From assembly GCA_010093605.1 (NCBI GenBank), contig MU004183.1, forward strand, positions 310,001 through 374,000: 64,000 nucleotides of DNA. Reading direction: 5' to 3'. Below are positions 34,619 to 45,875 of this stretch, one piece after another. The stretch is from Lophium mytilinum (lineage: Eukaryota > Ascomycota > Dothideomycetes > Mytilinidiales > Mytilinidiaceae). The position numbers and the translations under genes are program-made. The stretch's first letter is position 1. Each line of letters starts with the position of its first letter. The notes beneath the pieces were generated by a model. The model was not told the DNA's origin. It ran no database searches and saw only the letters and a list, made by a program, of their open reading frames with translations.

Positions 34619-35990
34619 CTACTGCGGTCTGAAAGGAGGCGCAGAGTTTTTCGCCTTCTCCTGGTCAAACAACCACACACCATCGGTCAAGTTGGTATTG
34701 ATGGGCTCGCCGATAGCGTTAGCCAAAGCGTCGAAGAGAGCTGATTTTGGCGCACGGGTGAAGAACCGACGTGACCATTCGCGGCCTTCTTCCTTCTCAT
34801 GCTTCCGCATCTCGCGCTGCTGGTTCTCTATAACCGACTTTTCGGCGGACGTAGTGTTCATATCGCCCTTTGAAATAGCTTGAGCCACCTTCTGCCACGC
34901 CCGTCGCGATTCCATTTCGTCCTGCTGGTCTAGCGCCGCGACAGTGAGGGGTGTTGTCTTGGTGACTGTCGGGTCGAATGTCTCAACAACATCCTTAGTC
35001 TTAGCATTGCGGATTGTGAAACAGTCAGTCCATTGCCCATCGGCAGTGTACAATGGCTGCTTCTCTTTGCCGTCTTGGTAAAGCGACGCTGTGAAGGTGT
35101 TCTTTTTTCCTGATAGCCATCCCTTGCCACTATAGTCGATCTTCGCGGTGTACCCAGACGAAGACCTAATGTAGCTAGAGCTATCTAACTCCACGTATGG
35201 CGCCCCACTTATGAGACCTTCGATGTGGAGTGAAGGAAGGGTTATCAGATAGTCTTCGTCGAATGCATCAATGTGGAGAATGGCGTGGCCAATTTGCTGC
35301 ACAAAGGTTAGCAAGGCGACGATTGAGTTGAGCTTCCAAGCTTACCTTGACATTGATTGTCCGCGAGAAAGAAGCCTTCTGGGCGTTGTAGCCTTGTAGC
35401 CTGACCCCCGCCTGCGAGTTCCAGATGGAGTACGCCGTGACCGGCGGATGATGGCTGCACATTAGTGAGCGGGGCTTCATGTTTTGGTTTCAGCAGTGTA
35501 ACCCACCTGACTTGCTCGCTGACAAGCTGGGTAGTACCAGCCTCGTCCTCCCACTTTCCAAGAAAGAGCTCTCCCAAGAAGGGGTTCAGAGGCTTCTTCT
35601 CGCTGCCAAGCTTCTCGTTGCGACTACTGTACTGCTGCTTCAGGGTGCTCAGGAACCACTTGAGCACGAGGACCGCGCGCTTCTCCGGGTCCTTCTCGTT
35701 TGCGGGCGCCACCAATGTGGAGGGGTGTTCGGCCCAGTACGAGGAGTATTCAACGAGGGATGTGGTCGATAGGATGAAGGGCGGGGCGGTCATGGAGGAG
35801 AGGTCGCCATTGAAAGACGCAACGGACTGGAGAGACGTGATTAGCAAGCGCTCTAGCATACATGGCCCATCATAGGACATACCTTCAAGAATGAAGTCCA
35901 GGAGCCCTTGGATTGCGCGGGAACAGCTGAACCCTCTGAGTCCTTCGGGGTTGATGTGCCCGAGGCGTGTTTTCTGCCGTTGCCGTTCAT
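34619..35990 (-). CDS. KES1: Oxysterol-binding protein of the Kes1/Osh4 type
   Basis: Short OSBP-related lipid transfer protein that exchanges sterol and PI4P between membranes (family knowledge). Exons 35990-35883, 35826-35507, 35454-35346 and 35296-34619 give 404 residues, near the 434 of yeast Osh4. There is no PH domain, as in the Osh4-7 group. The start has [20 protein letters not shown] (lid region) and YWAEHPSTL. The family signature EQVSHHPP spans the second splice junction at about residue 140. Further conserved parts are [12 protein letters not shown] and WSRRFF. All introns have GT...AG ends. The last exon acceptor is gcag before caaattgg. Confidence 0.9.
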
Positions 35991-36633
35991 TTTGAGAGTG
36001 TTAGACGCGTGGATGCTAGAAGCTGCAGGGTTTATGGGGGCGTAGGCGTGTTTATGCGTGGGAAAATATGTTGTATGGAGGTAGGTTGTATGCTATGTTG
36101 TCGCAACTTGAAAGTGGCTGAGCATAGAAATTACATCATGCCCTAAAAAGCAACCTTTGGAACTCCGTCTCTCAACGCGTCAGACGTGCCACATCCCTGC
36201 GCTGCTCATCACTACCATGACCACCTAAACGACAAAGTCCGCATCACCATAACTAGCATACAATGTCCGTTACGCGCTTCATCGCCACCACAAAGGCCGG
36301 TAACGTGATCAGAGTATCGACCTTCGAGAGTATCGCTACCTTCACACAGCAAGTCGACTCTACCTCCTTGATGGCAACACAGGTCGAGACAGCTCATTCA
36401 CAGGGCTCTTAGAACGCGCTTGTGTTCATATGGATGGTCGTCAGCCATGAGGCAGTACAATGTCATTTCGCTGTTCTCCATTTCCCATCTCAGAAAATAT
36501 CATATTCCCCAAATAACCTAATTTCATTTCTTCGACCTTCTCAATATGAGGCTATCTTCATCTGATACTCTGGCTGAACGCTAAGACTCATCATCATCCC
36601 AAACCCACGCGTCGAGAGCAAACTTCAAAACCA
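35991..36633. other. Intergenic region between KES1 and the second P450
   Basis: About 640 bp. A 49-codon frame at 36263-36412 (plus strand) is possible but unsupported. Otherwise I see nothing. Confidence 0.35.
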
Positions 36634-38347
36634 TCAAACATCTCTGATCGGGTGTAGCGTGCACATAAGGGGTGGCTTATCCCATAGCGTATAGACCTTC
36701 TGGTCTGCCCAGGCCGTGCTTTCCGGGCAGAGTTCGAGATCGAACTGCCAAAGCACTGTGGCCAATATGATCCGCATCTCGTGATAGGCCAGGCTAAACG
36801 CCTTTGGTCAGCAAATAACGACGCAAACAATCTCAGGATCTACAAACACAACTTACTTTTTGCCCAAACAGTTTCTTGGACCGTACGAAAATGGCTGGAA
36901 CACGGACTTGTCGTCACCTGCAAAACGTTCATCGTCTAGCCATCGCTCGGGCATGAAAGCTTTCGGCGAGGTGAAGTTGAGCTCGGATTCGTACGCTGCC
37001 CATTGACTCAGGCATACCGATGTCTGCAATTCATTAGGGACACAATCACGATTGGACAACAGCACTTACTCCACCCGGAATGAAGTCTCCGCAAATTGTA
37101 GCGCCCTCAGCTGGGACTGTTCGTGGAAATCCAACCGGCACGGGCGGATACATTCGCAGACCTTCTTCGAGACAGCCATGGAGGTACTTCAGTTGCGCAA
37201 GACTCTCAATAGTGATATCTTCTTCAGTAGCAAACGCAGTTCTGATTTCTGTGGTAAGCTTTGCTAGCTTGTCTGGATTTTTCAAAAGATGGAAAGTGAC
37301 TCCGCTCAACAGCGTTGCGGTCGTCTCGGTCCCGGCAAGCATGAATAGCGATGCATTCGAGTGCATTTCTCCGACGCTCAGGCCATATCTCTCCTTTTGT
37401 CGCATGACTAGGTTCCAAATATCGGGCTGATCGCTCTTGGCAGCTAGTCGATGATCTACGCGATCGGCCGAATAGTTGAAATGAGCTATTCGTTTCTTGT
37501 TCATCGCTTCGCCAGAGATGTATGGTTCCAAAGTGATGAAGAGAGGGAAGTTTCGCATCGCTCTTGCCCGCGAGTTTTCCTTGACGCCTTGGAATATGAC
37601 CGCCACCCAAGGATCGTACTCGTTTTTTTCCAGAAGCTTCAGATCCTCGCCGAACGTAAGTTTGCCCATGATATCAAAAGTCGTGAAGTTGTACAGGTTC
37701 ACCATGTTGAACGCCTTACTCGGATCTTTCTTAGTGCCCTGCTTCAATACACCGAACAGCATGTCGACGTATGTTTTGAAAAGTACTTCTTGTTCCTTAA
37801 GCGCCTTGTCGGAGAAAGCGTTCGCAAAGATTTTACGAACGCGGGAATGTGCTGGATCATCTATCCCATGGACTAGTGAGGGTACCCCGTTCGGCGCTGA
37901 CCCGTAGAATTTGGGGTCCTTTGGAATGTTTCCTGTTGTACCTATACGATGACCGTATACGTCTTTCCAAGCCTGACCGTCGATATAGCTCAGGTCTGTC
38001 GGAGTGATCCGGACGACTTTGCCGTATTTCGCATGCTGGGCAGATACCCAGGTATGAATATCCCCATTGTATGCCGCCCAAAAGAAAGGGAACCGGCTGA
38101 CGGCTGCTAGCTTAGGGCCTGGGTATTTCCTCAGAGGTCCGAAGTATAGGTCGTAAATGGCACGTCCGAATATGTATACAACAAACTACAGTATGGCTTG
38201 ACTTTAGCGATCGGTCAATCGTCGCCCGCTCCTTTTCACCAAATATAAACTTACCACAACGAGTGCACTGCTCACGGCAGTTACGATGTCGAGCCTGCCC
38301 AGAAGGACTGCCACCAACCCGGTGCTTGATTTTCTCTCGTCGGCCAT
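36634..38347 (-). CDS. Cytochrome P450 monooxygenase, CYP65-like (second copy)
   Basis: ER heme monooxygenase. Four exons (38347-38255, 38185-37070, 37023-36857, 36793-36634) give 511 residues, a normal length. An N-terminal membrane segment (about 18-40) is followed by LYFGPLRKYPGP. The I-helix motif is [12 protein letters not shown], the ExxR motif EGLR, then PERWLDDERF and the heme loop FSYGPRNCLGKN with the Cys ligand. The sequence resembles the P450 at 7998-10246 (shared [25 protein letters not shown](S/Y).GPRNC(I/L)G) but the intron pattern differs. Substrate unknown. It opens the accessory part of the window. Confidence 0.9.
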
Positions 38348-39551
38348 CACGCTTCAAAAAGGTTCGTGATGATAATATGAAAGTTAGCACTAATAACACC
38401 TGGATTTTCACCTATTGGGACGATACTGGCTCTTATATACATGTCGGGTTCCGGCGTCATCAAGCTTCCGAAAACCGAATCAAAATCTAGCTAATGAAGT
38501 CCCAAACCTAGGGGAGTGAGGCTCCTCGGGCATTTCCTTGATTCCCCGCAACTTATGGAAGCGCTAAAGTGGAGCATGTCGACGATTTTCGCTACAAGCA
38601 ATCTAGTGTGCAATATACTGTCGCTACACAGGGATGGCAAGGAGGGATCTCCACCGCGCCGATTGCCGAAACAGGGTCTACAAGACTAGGTGTTTGAGTA
38701 GCTTCGTACGAGGTCTCAATGAAAGGGGAAGCTCATTCGTGGGTGGTCGACAGCGAGGGCCTCGAGGCAATTACCAGGGACGGAAAAGGTGCCGCTGTGC
38801 ATGGGTATAGTGCGCGAATCTATCGATGCTCGAGGTAGCGGGGTACCTTGTATCGAATTGGGGAAATACAGTCGGTGTAGAATTTGACGCATAAGAGACT
38901 CAAGAGAAATTAGGAATAGGAGCAATCAAACCTCTCCACAGCCTTGCGGCATATGATTGGACGTAGGTCTCGGCCGATACCTACAGCTGCCTCAACATAA
39001 TGTTTTATAGCTAGATCCGAACTTCAAACGGCAGCTAACAATCTAGAGATTCACCGGCCCGTCCCAGAGTATTTGCTATGCAGGCTCCTTTCCACAAAAG
39101 TGGCAGCCACCGAAACCGAACTGTCCTCCTGCTCAGAAACTTCTTATCTTATAGATCATATTTACTCTGAGCTTGTGCAAATACTTGCTTAGAGGTCCTC
39201 GAATCATTATCAAATACTGGTCACTAGCAGTGTACAAGTCTATTAGCTCTCTGTGACATCTCACACGGAATCGGAATATACTGCCACTTTGTGTGCAACG
39301 GAGCCTGGCAGGTCGTCGAAGTGATCGACCTCGGCCGAGCATCAATAAAACTGACTCTCATCATCCGCTTCACTGGAGTGCAGATCCCTGTACAATAATT
39401 AACGGACCTCATCGAATTCCCCTCACTTTTTGACAGACCCTGAGTTCTTTCATTTGGAATTCAGACCCAATGTCAGGTGAAAGAGTGTCTCCTACACGCC
39501 CAACTCCAATCGCTATGCCCAAAACCCAAAAGATGAAGCATAAACCCATCC
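38348..39551. other. Intergenic region upstream of the second P450
   Basis: About 1.2 kb with no supported gene. It should contain the P450 promoter on its left and the ELYS-like 3' UTR on its right. Confidence 0.4.
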
Positions 39552-40590
39552 TCAAACAACCACAAACGGCTCCTCATGACTTCGATCACCCAACCCTCTC
39601 GCAAGCCCGTCCTTGACAACATCCCAAGTGACTTCATCATATCGTCTCCCCTTGACTCCTCCGTCATGCAACGCCTGCCTGTACCTCCCCGTAGCAATGC
39701 GCCTCGCCATAACCGTATCCCTCGCCCCATGTAGATTCCTCCCCTTCCCCTCAACCAAGTACTCCTCAACCCACCCCTCCTCCTCCTCGTCCAGCGGCAG
39801 ATCCACCAGCTCCGCACCCCTCGCCGCCTTCCTTACCCCCGAAAACGCCCCCAGCGCGCTCGCCACCACAATCTCCACCAACCCCCTCCGCTCATCCTCG
39901 GGCCGTCCCCGCACAAAGTAGAACGCCTCGACCACGCTCCGCTCCGCCAGGTAATCCACGAATTTGTCCCGCACCTCCTTGCGCTCGAGCGGCGGCCGCA
40001 CGGCGTGGAAGTAGGCGAGCGCGAGCTTCTCGTCCTCGCCGCCGCGCGCGTGCTTCAGCAGGCACTCGAGCACCTCCTCGGTGTAGGTGGGCAGTAGGCT
40101 CGGGTGCGAGAGAAATTCGACGGCGGTGAGGAACTGCTGGCGGTCCAGGGCGTGCAGGCCCTCCATGAAGGTCCACAGCTTCTGCGGCATGAGGGTCGCG
40201 GTGGCGAAGGCGGCGGCGAGCTCGTGCTCGGTGTGCGTCGAGGGGGAGAGGTCTTTGAGGAGGTAGAAGAGCAGGCATTGTTTTTGGGGGTCCGGGATTG
40301 GGGCGTGGGTGATGGTTTTGTGGAGGGCGGCGAGGTCGGAGGGCGTGCGGGGGGGATAGTGGTGGGCGACTGTTGTAGGGTAGATTAGTTAGAGTAGGGT
40401 ATGGGAGCGGTAGGGTGAACGGATGTGTGGGTGACGTGCCTTTTACGCCCAAGGTGTCTACCAGCCGGTCGAAAAACAGCTTGTTGTCGAGCTTGCGCCG
40501 ATTGGCGATGATCTCGTTGTGGAGGTTTTCTGGGTAGCCGTGTGCGACGGCATGAGGGAACACCTCCTTGTACTTGGATATGTCCAGCAT
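39552..40590 (-). CDS. ELYS-like domain protein (putative nuclear pore component)
   Basis: ELYS-type proteins associate with the Nup107-160 scaffold of the nuclear pore; small fungal versions (for example S. pombe Ely5) keep only the helical domain. Exons 40590-40440 and 40369-39552 give 322 residues. The start (MLDISKYKEVFPHAV) leads into helical blocks RRKLDNKLFFDRLVDTLG, LPPQKLWTFMEGLHALDRQQ-like sequence, and YTEEVLECLLKHA with ALAYFHAVRPPL. The intron has a GC donor (aaag|gcacgt) and a cag acceptor, the only choice found that keeps the frame through VKVAHHYPPRT. The exon 2 coding strand is very G/C-rich. Confidence 0.75.
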
Positions 40591-42399
40591 GATTCGTAGG
40601 TTTTCCGTTCGAAGTGAGGTGGGTTGACTGGGATGAGGTTTGGTGTTGATGTTTTGATGAGCGACGAGGTCGGAGCGCGGGATGTCTTCCGCGGCCCCCA
40701 AGCAAAACGCGACACCACGCTCACCCTCACCACTATATGTCGCCCGTCTTGAGGGTACTTCGTATTGCTCCAAGTGGCACCTAAAAGCACGAGTTGTTGT
40801 TCCTGGTCGATTCAAACTGACTAGGCCGCTGCAGACGAGACTTTTTGAGTCTCCAGAGTATACTTTTCCATTCTCGTGGCTTTCCAATGCTCTATAGCAA
40901 TGCTCTATGCTAGGAGTCAAAATATGTAGTTGCTGATCAGAATCAGGCGCATCCAGTCTAATTCTCTTCTTCTTCTCGTTGATAATACAGCAATCTTCTT
41001 CGGGATATTCTTTGTTATTATCGGCATTCCCCTCTTGGTATAGGCCATTTCAACTTCTATACTCCTCTCGATCTCCCTTCACAGTTCTCATATACGGGTT
41101 ACTAATCATATGTTTACTCGATAACTGTGGAAAGGTCTCGCCCCGAACCTACCACAAGTAGTACATCATGGCCCGGATTGCTCCCCACGGTTTGCACGCA
41201 TGGGGAACCAAGGACGTAATCTGTTCCTCAAACTGCCCTCAATGACACAATACTCCTGCTCCTCGATCGTAAATCAAGCCTTCCCGGAATTTCACGGAAG
41301 ACTTGGTCATTCCACCTGGGCACGAGCTGCACCGGGAACATCTAAACGAGGAGTCTTATAACTCAATCTTGGGTTGGCGTACGCCACGATGTCAGCACGC
41401 GCATTGCTCTATCGGCCTCCCTGGCCTTCGCCATAAGTTCTCGTTCGTTCCGGTGTCTGTTTCTGCGGGACATAGCCCCCATATCCACGGAGGCCTGCTC
41501 TTTCAATGTATCTCGGAATTGTACAATTTCGACGGACTGCATTAGTACACTCTAGCCAAGGTTCCAAGATTTTACCGGCCGCTTTGGATATATCTCTCAT
41601 TGTTCCCCAAAGCACCTCGTCTCCCAAGCTTCGGCCTAAGATATTAGCCGCAATATGAAGACCGTCTACTGCAATAAGAGGTTCGTTTACATCCTATGCT
41701 CCCTCTAAGCGACATACACTCGTCGCCTGTCTACGCTGGATCGTGTCTTTCCGATAATTCCAGGCCAAGCAGCCCACGAAACATTGCCAAGTTGAGGGTC
41801 CGCACTGGCGCAAAGTCAGAATAGCAATTAATCAACTTTCCGGGCTTTTAAACACCCAGTGGACTCGAGTTTGTTCTACCAACTTTAGCATATAGGGTAG
41901 CAGCTCTGAAAAGGCAGTCGTCAAGATGAAGTATTTCAAACGTATTCGTCAATAGTAACGAAATAGGTACGTTTCAAAGCCAACAGTAGCATCGTTTTCT
42001 CGAGCAGAATTCAAAGTACTGAATTGTAGAGAGCGTTCTCCCAACCCCGGACCCAGAATGAAGAGCTACTCCGCAGGCCAAGCAGCCAAGGGAGACCGCC
42101 AAGACCGTACGATACAGCTCGGCAGCGCCTCATCTCTACTTCGACAGAGGCAGACGAGCTACGGGATTCGGGACACCTCGAGAGCGGAGTAGCTGGATGA
42201 AACCTCATGGAATATGGGGTAAAAATATGGGGTAGCAATAGAATGAATCATAGGATAGTAAAGTATATGAAGGTCTGGAACATCCATGCCGATTCTTTTA
42301 GGAGACACATCATCCATAAAATCGATTTGCGACCTCCTTTCTTTTGCGCGAAAGGCACGAATCTAGTATAATCAAACGAATACCAGAATAGGCGCCGCC
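40591..42399. other. Gene-poor stretch between the ELYS-like and MFS genes
   Basis: About 1.8 kb with only short unrecognisable frames. It may hold degraded coding sequence around 41300-41650, but nothing I can name. The MFS promoter should be at the right end. Confidence 0.35.
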
Positions 42400-43793
42400 A
42401 TGGCCACGTCTCCCACCAACTTGTCTGAGAAACACAATACTCAGGACGTGAAGGTTGAAAACGTCGACTCTCTTCCTCAGGATGTCAAAGCGGACGAGGA
42501 AGATTTTCAGTTCACTTTTGGGAAAGCATTAGCAACATTCGTGAGCTTTGTCGTCCTTCCCAATCCTACCCGTCAAGGAACTACGCGGCAGTGATACTGA
42601 CTGAATACCATGGGATAGTCCTTCTTCCTCGGGTACCTTGCAGACGTTTTCTCTCTTACACTTGCCTCAGCTATCTTGACAACGATCAATAGTGACATTG
42701 GTAGGTAGCTGTCCCCGTCATCTAGCTTTGCTCTTCTCTGACATAATTTATCATGTAGGTCCTAGTCCCGAGTATGCCTGGATCATCACTTCACGCCTCA
42801 TTGTCATTGCAGTGATGTCACCCATGGTCGGTCGTTTATCTAACATATTCGGCCGTCGATGGTGCTTCCTGATCGGGGGTGTTCTGGGTGTTGTTGGCTC
42901 CGCCATATCAGCTGCAGGGCAGGACATCAATACTCTGATCGGTGGTGGAGTGATTCTTGGTCTTTCTGCTTCGATGCATCAACTAGCTTGGGCTGCTTTG
43001 GGCGAAATCGTCCCTAAGAAAACACGACCTCTTGCGTTTGGATTCATGCAGACTGGTCTCGCCGTAGCTGCTGGGTTCTCAGCTCCAATATGTACGTATT
43101 TGAAGCTCCAATCTGCCAGTTGGTGTTACTCACATTATCCGCGTAGCCAATGCACTCGTTATCCATACCGGTACCTGGAGGTATGCATATTGGCTCCCAC
43201 TGATCGTGAACGGTCTGGCGTTTGTATTGGTCTTTTTCTTCTACCGGCCCATGAATCAATACATCCGTGAAGAAGGGAAGACTCAATGGCAGCAGTGTGC
43301 AGACCTTGACTGGCTTGGGTTCTTCCTATTGACAGCAGGCCTGACTCTTTTCCTCCTCGGTATTACTTTCGGCGGACACGGCTTCCCGTGGTAAGTGCAG
43401 GCGAAGGAAGTACAGAAAATGATACTAATCTATATATAGGGTCTCAGCTGGACCAATCAGTATGATCGTCATAGGCTTCCTCACACTTGTCGTCCTAGGG
43501 GTCTACGAGGCCTACCACCCGATGCTCTTTCCCATCTTCCCACCTGAGATCTTCCGCAATGTCCGCGGCTTTACCGTCGTAAAAGTGGGTTGAAGTGGGC
43601 GTATGTGCATTCATTTAGGATTGTGTATCTGGTGAGTATCGCGTTTGGGGTTATAGCGACTGTTGCGGTTGCGTTCTTGGCAAATGTGGATGCGCAGATG
43701 ACGAAGGAGGTGGATATCAAACTCGAGGAGGGAGCGCGTATTCATGGGCATACTGATACGGGCGAGGGGCACATTATCAAGAGGGTTGAGTAG
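42400..43793 (+). pseudogene. Trichothecene efflux pump-type MFS transporter with an internal deletion
   Basis: Major facilitator of the fungal TRI12/siderophore-pump type (14 membrane helices, about 550-600 residues when whole). Exons 42400-42540, 42619-42700, 42759-43091, 43147-43390 and 43440-43593 join in frame. They encode a hydrophilic start, SFFLGYLADVFSLTLAS, RLSNIFGRRWCFLIGG, GQDINTLIGGG and helices up to IFPPEIFRNVRGFTVVKVG, then a stop at residue 318. The normal C-terminal end (VHSFRIVYLVSIAFGVIATV, then a hydrophilic tail ending HIIKRVE) follows at once in another frame up to 43793. Roughly 200 residues are missing between them, so at least one internal deletion has occurred. The upstream part could still be translated as a 317-residue truncated protein, but a working pump is unlikely. 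Confidence 0.8.
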
Positions 43794-44018
43794 GTGGAGA
43801 GAGTTTTCTATCAGCGGCCGGATGGAATCGGTAGCTCTGCGAATCTGAGAGTATTATTTCGCCGGACTAGATACTGGAAGAGAAGTTCTATATATACATA
43901 TATGGCCATCTTAACGCGCTAGACAGTGCTGACAAGAAACTGAAACCACTTCAGAGGATCCCATGTCCCAGTGTACAGCACCAAGAAAAAATATCAGCCG
44001 ATACCCCATCCCCGATGC

Positions 44019-45031
44019 TCACTTCTCCGTCCGCACCACCCCATCAACCCACCGACTATTCCTCCCATCCAGCTCCCCCACCCTTGTGGCGTCCAACTCC
44101 GTCGGCGAGCTTGTCAACTGAGGATGGGCATGGTGCGGCGCGCTATAGTTCTCCGGACTCTCGGCCACATGTGCGTACTGGGTTTGATTCTGCGTCTGCG
44201 TCTGCTGATACCGCTGCTGCTGCTGTAGCTGCGCGACCCACGCCCTCCTATCCTCGTCCGAAGAGCCAGTGTACTTCGCCGGGTTGTTTGCCGTATTTTT
44301 CCTCTTCTCGCGGTAGAGGAGGTACGATACCCCCAGCAAGGCGAGCGCTAGTGGGGCGCCGACGCCTGCACCGATGGCGGCGTATGTGCTGGTATGGCTT
44401 TGGGGCGTAGCGGCGCCGTTGCCGTTTCCGGATGCTGTTATGGTCACTGTCTGAGTAGTGGCTGATTCCGTCGAGTTGGCTGTCGAGCTAGGGTCCTGCT
44501 TGTGGGTTGAGTTGAACACCTCTGTGGAGCCTGTGCTCCGATCCGTAATGACTTTTCCGAATGAGAGCCCGAAGGGTGAAGTTGGTTTGTCGCCGTAATC
44601 GCATGTGTCGTTGGCGGAGTTGTAGGTGCCGATGTCGCAGCAGAAGAGGCGGATTCCTTGGGTGAGGTCGACGAAGAGGCCGGTGGGCATGATCGGGAGG
44701 CCTGAGCGTGCTGGGGAGGGGTCAGCGGTTGAAGTGTGTATGGAGTATTGGGAAGGGGTGGTTACGAACCTTCTTTGCATAGCTGGAAGCAGTCTGATGC
44801 GTCCCAGGTTGGATCTGTGCAAGACTGCTGGGAAATTGTTCCGGCGGTATCATAGCAGAGGCCGTTATCGAGGCAGAAGTCGTCGGGACCACAGCAGTGG
44901 GATTCGTTTGCGGATTCGTTGCATGGACGGTGGGTAGGAGAGACGACTTTGTTAGGCCAGTAGCATGTCTGTGGACTAGCATACACCAGGTGCGACAGGA
45001 GTAATACAAATAGAAAGGATATCAAATGCAT
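44019..45031 (-). CDS. Secreted-pathway single-pass membrane protein with Cys-rich ectodomain
   Basis: Function unknown. Such proteins are common in ascomycetes and some act as cell-wall sensors (inference). Exons 45031-44770 and 44710-44019 (intron gttcgt...cccag) give 317 residues. A signal peptide (MHLISFLFVLLLSHLVYA) is followed by an ectodomain with about ten Cys (TCYWPNK, ESHCCGPDDFCLDNGLCY, RLFCCDIGTY). A Ser/Thr-rich linker precedes the membrane helix (YAAIGAGVGAPLALALLGVSYLL, about 200-222), which ends in a basic stop (YREKRK). The cytoplasmic tail is Gln-rich (LQQQQRYQQTQTQNQTQ) with ELDG near its end, as often seen in this protein type. Confidence 0.78.
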
Positions 45032-45875
45032 ATCGCTGCCAATATGCTTTTGAGACTTCGAAGAGCAGAGCAGGCGAGATTAGACTATGAGAAAAGAACA
45101 AAAGGAGCAAAGACGACGGAAAGCAACTGGGGCGACGTAGCATTTTGACAATAGTAGTCTTCAAGCCGAACCCATGGTGCGAGACCTGGTGAAGTGCTGT
45201 TTCAAGATATGTACATAGCCGCTGCTGTGCCGCAACGACCGTAAGGCGTTCCACGAGGCGCCTCAAGGCACACATGATTTTAGAATGAACAAGTTGCAAA
45301 TAGCTCGGCTGCGTATAATAGTTGGTCGTTGTCCTCGAGGAACAGTATTACTCTGCCCAGAGCTTGAAACATAGGCTCTGAGACAGGCGACTCAAAGTTT
45401 GTTGCCGTTGAAAAGGACCCCTGGACACGTCTTCTTCAGGCATATAATCTCAGCTACCACCAACATGCAGGCCTGTCGGCTACGGCCCGCTCTTTTACCT
45501 TGTCAGAAAGAACACGGTGTGCTAGACGAGGCTGACTTGCATCGCCGAGGCTGTCTGTCATTGGTCGATGCCATACAGGTACATTCGCCTTTCCAGGAAA
45601 CAACACCAGTAGCGGCCCGGGTTGCTATGCGGCGCGAATCCCGATATTTGAACACATTCCCAAGCTTCTTGATCCTCTGAGCGTGATATTGACGAAAAAT
45701 AGATCTTTACTCGACCACATTAGTCATAACGTCATAAGATAGCTGGTACGGTAGTTTTATAGCTGGGAAACTCTGAAAGACCGCTCGTTCCCAAGGATGC
45801 TCGCTCCAATTATCTACCAAGAGGGTCATAAACTCGTGTAATTAGTGTTTGGAGAGATCTCGTCTTCCACTCTCT
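45032..45875. other. Intergenic region
   Basis: About 840 bp between the start of the Cys-rich membrane protein and the 3' end of the carboxylesterase. I see nothing supportable in it. Confidence 0.35.

Noticed and set aside
36263-36412. 49-codon frame starting MSVTRFIATTK
   Set aside because: Too short and without any family signature or conserved context.
41300-41650. Possible decayed coding sequence
   Set aside because: Short frames on both strands with no family I can name.
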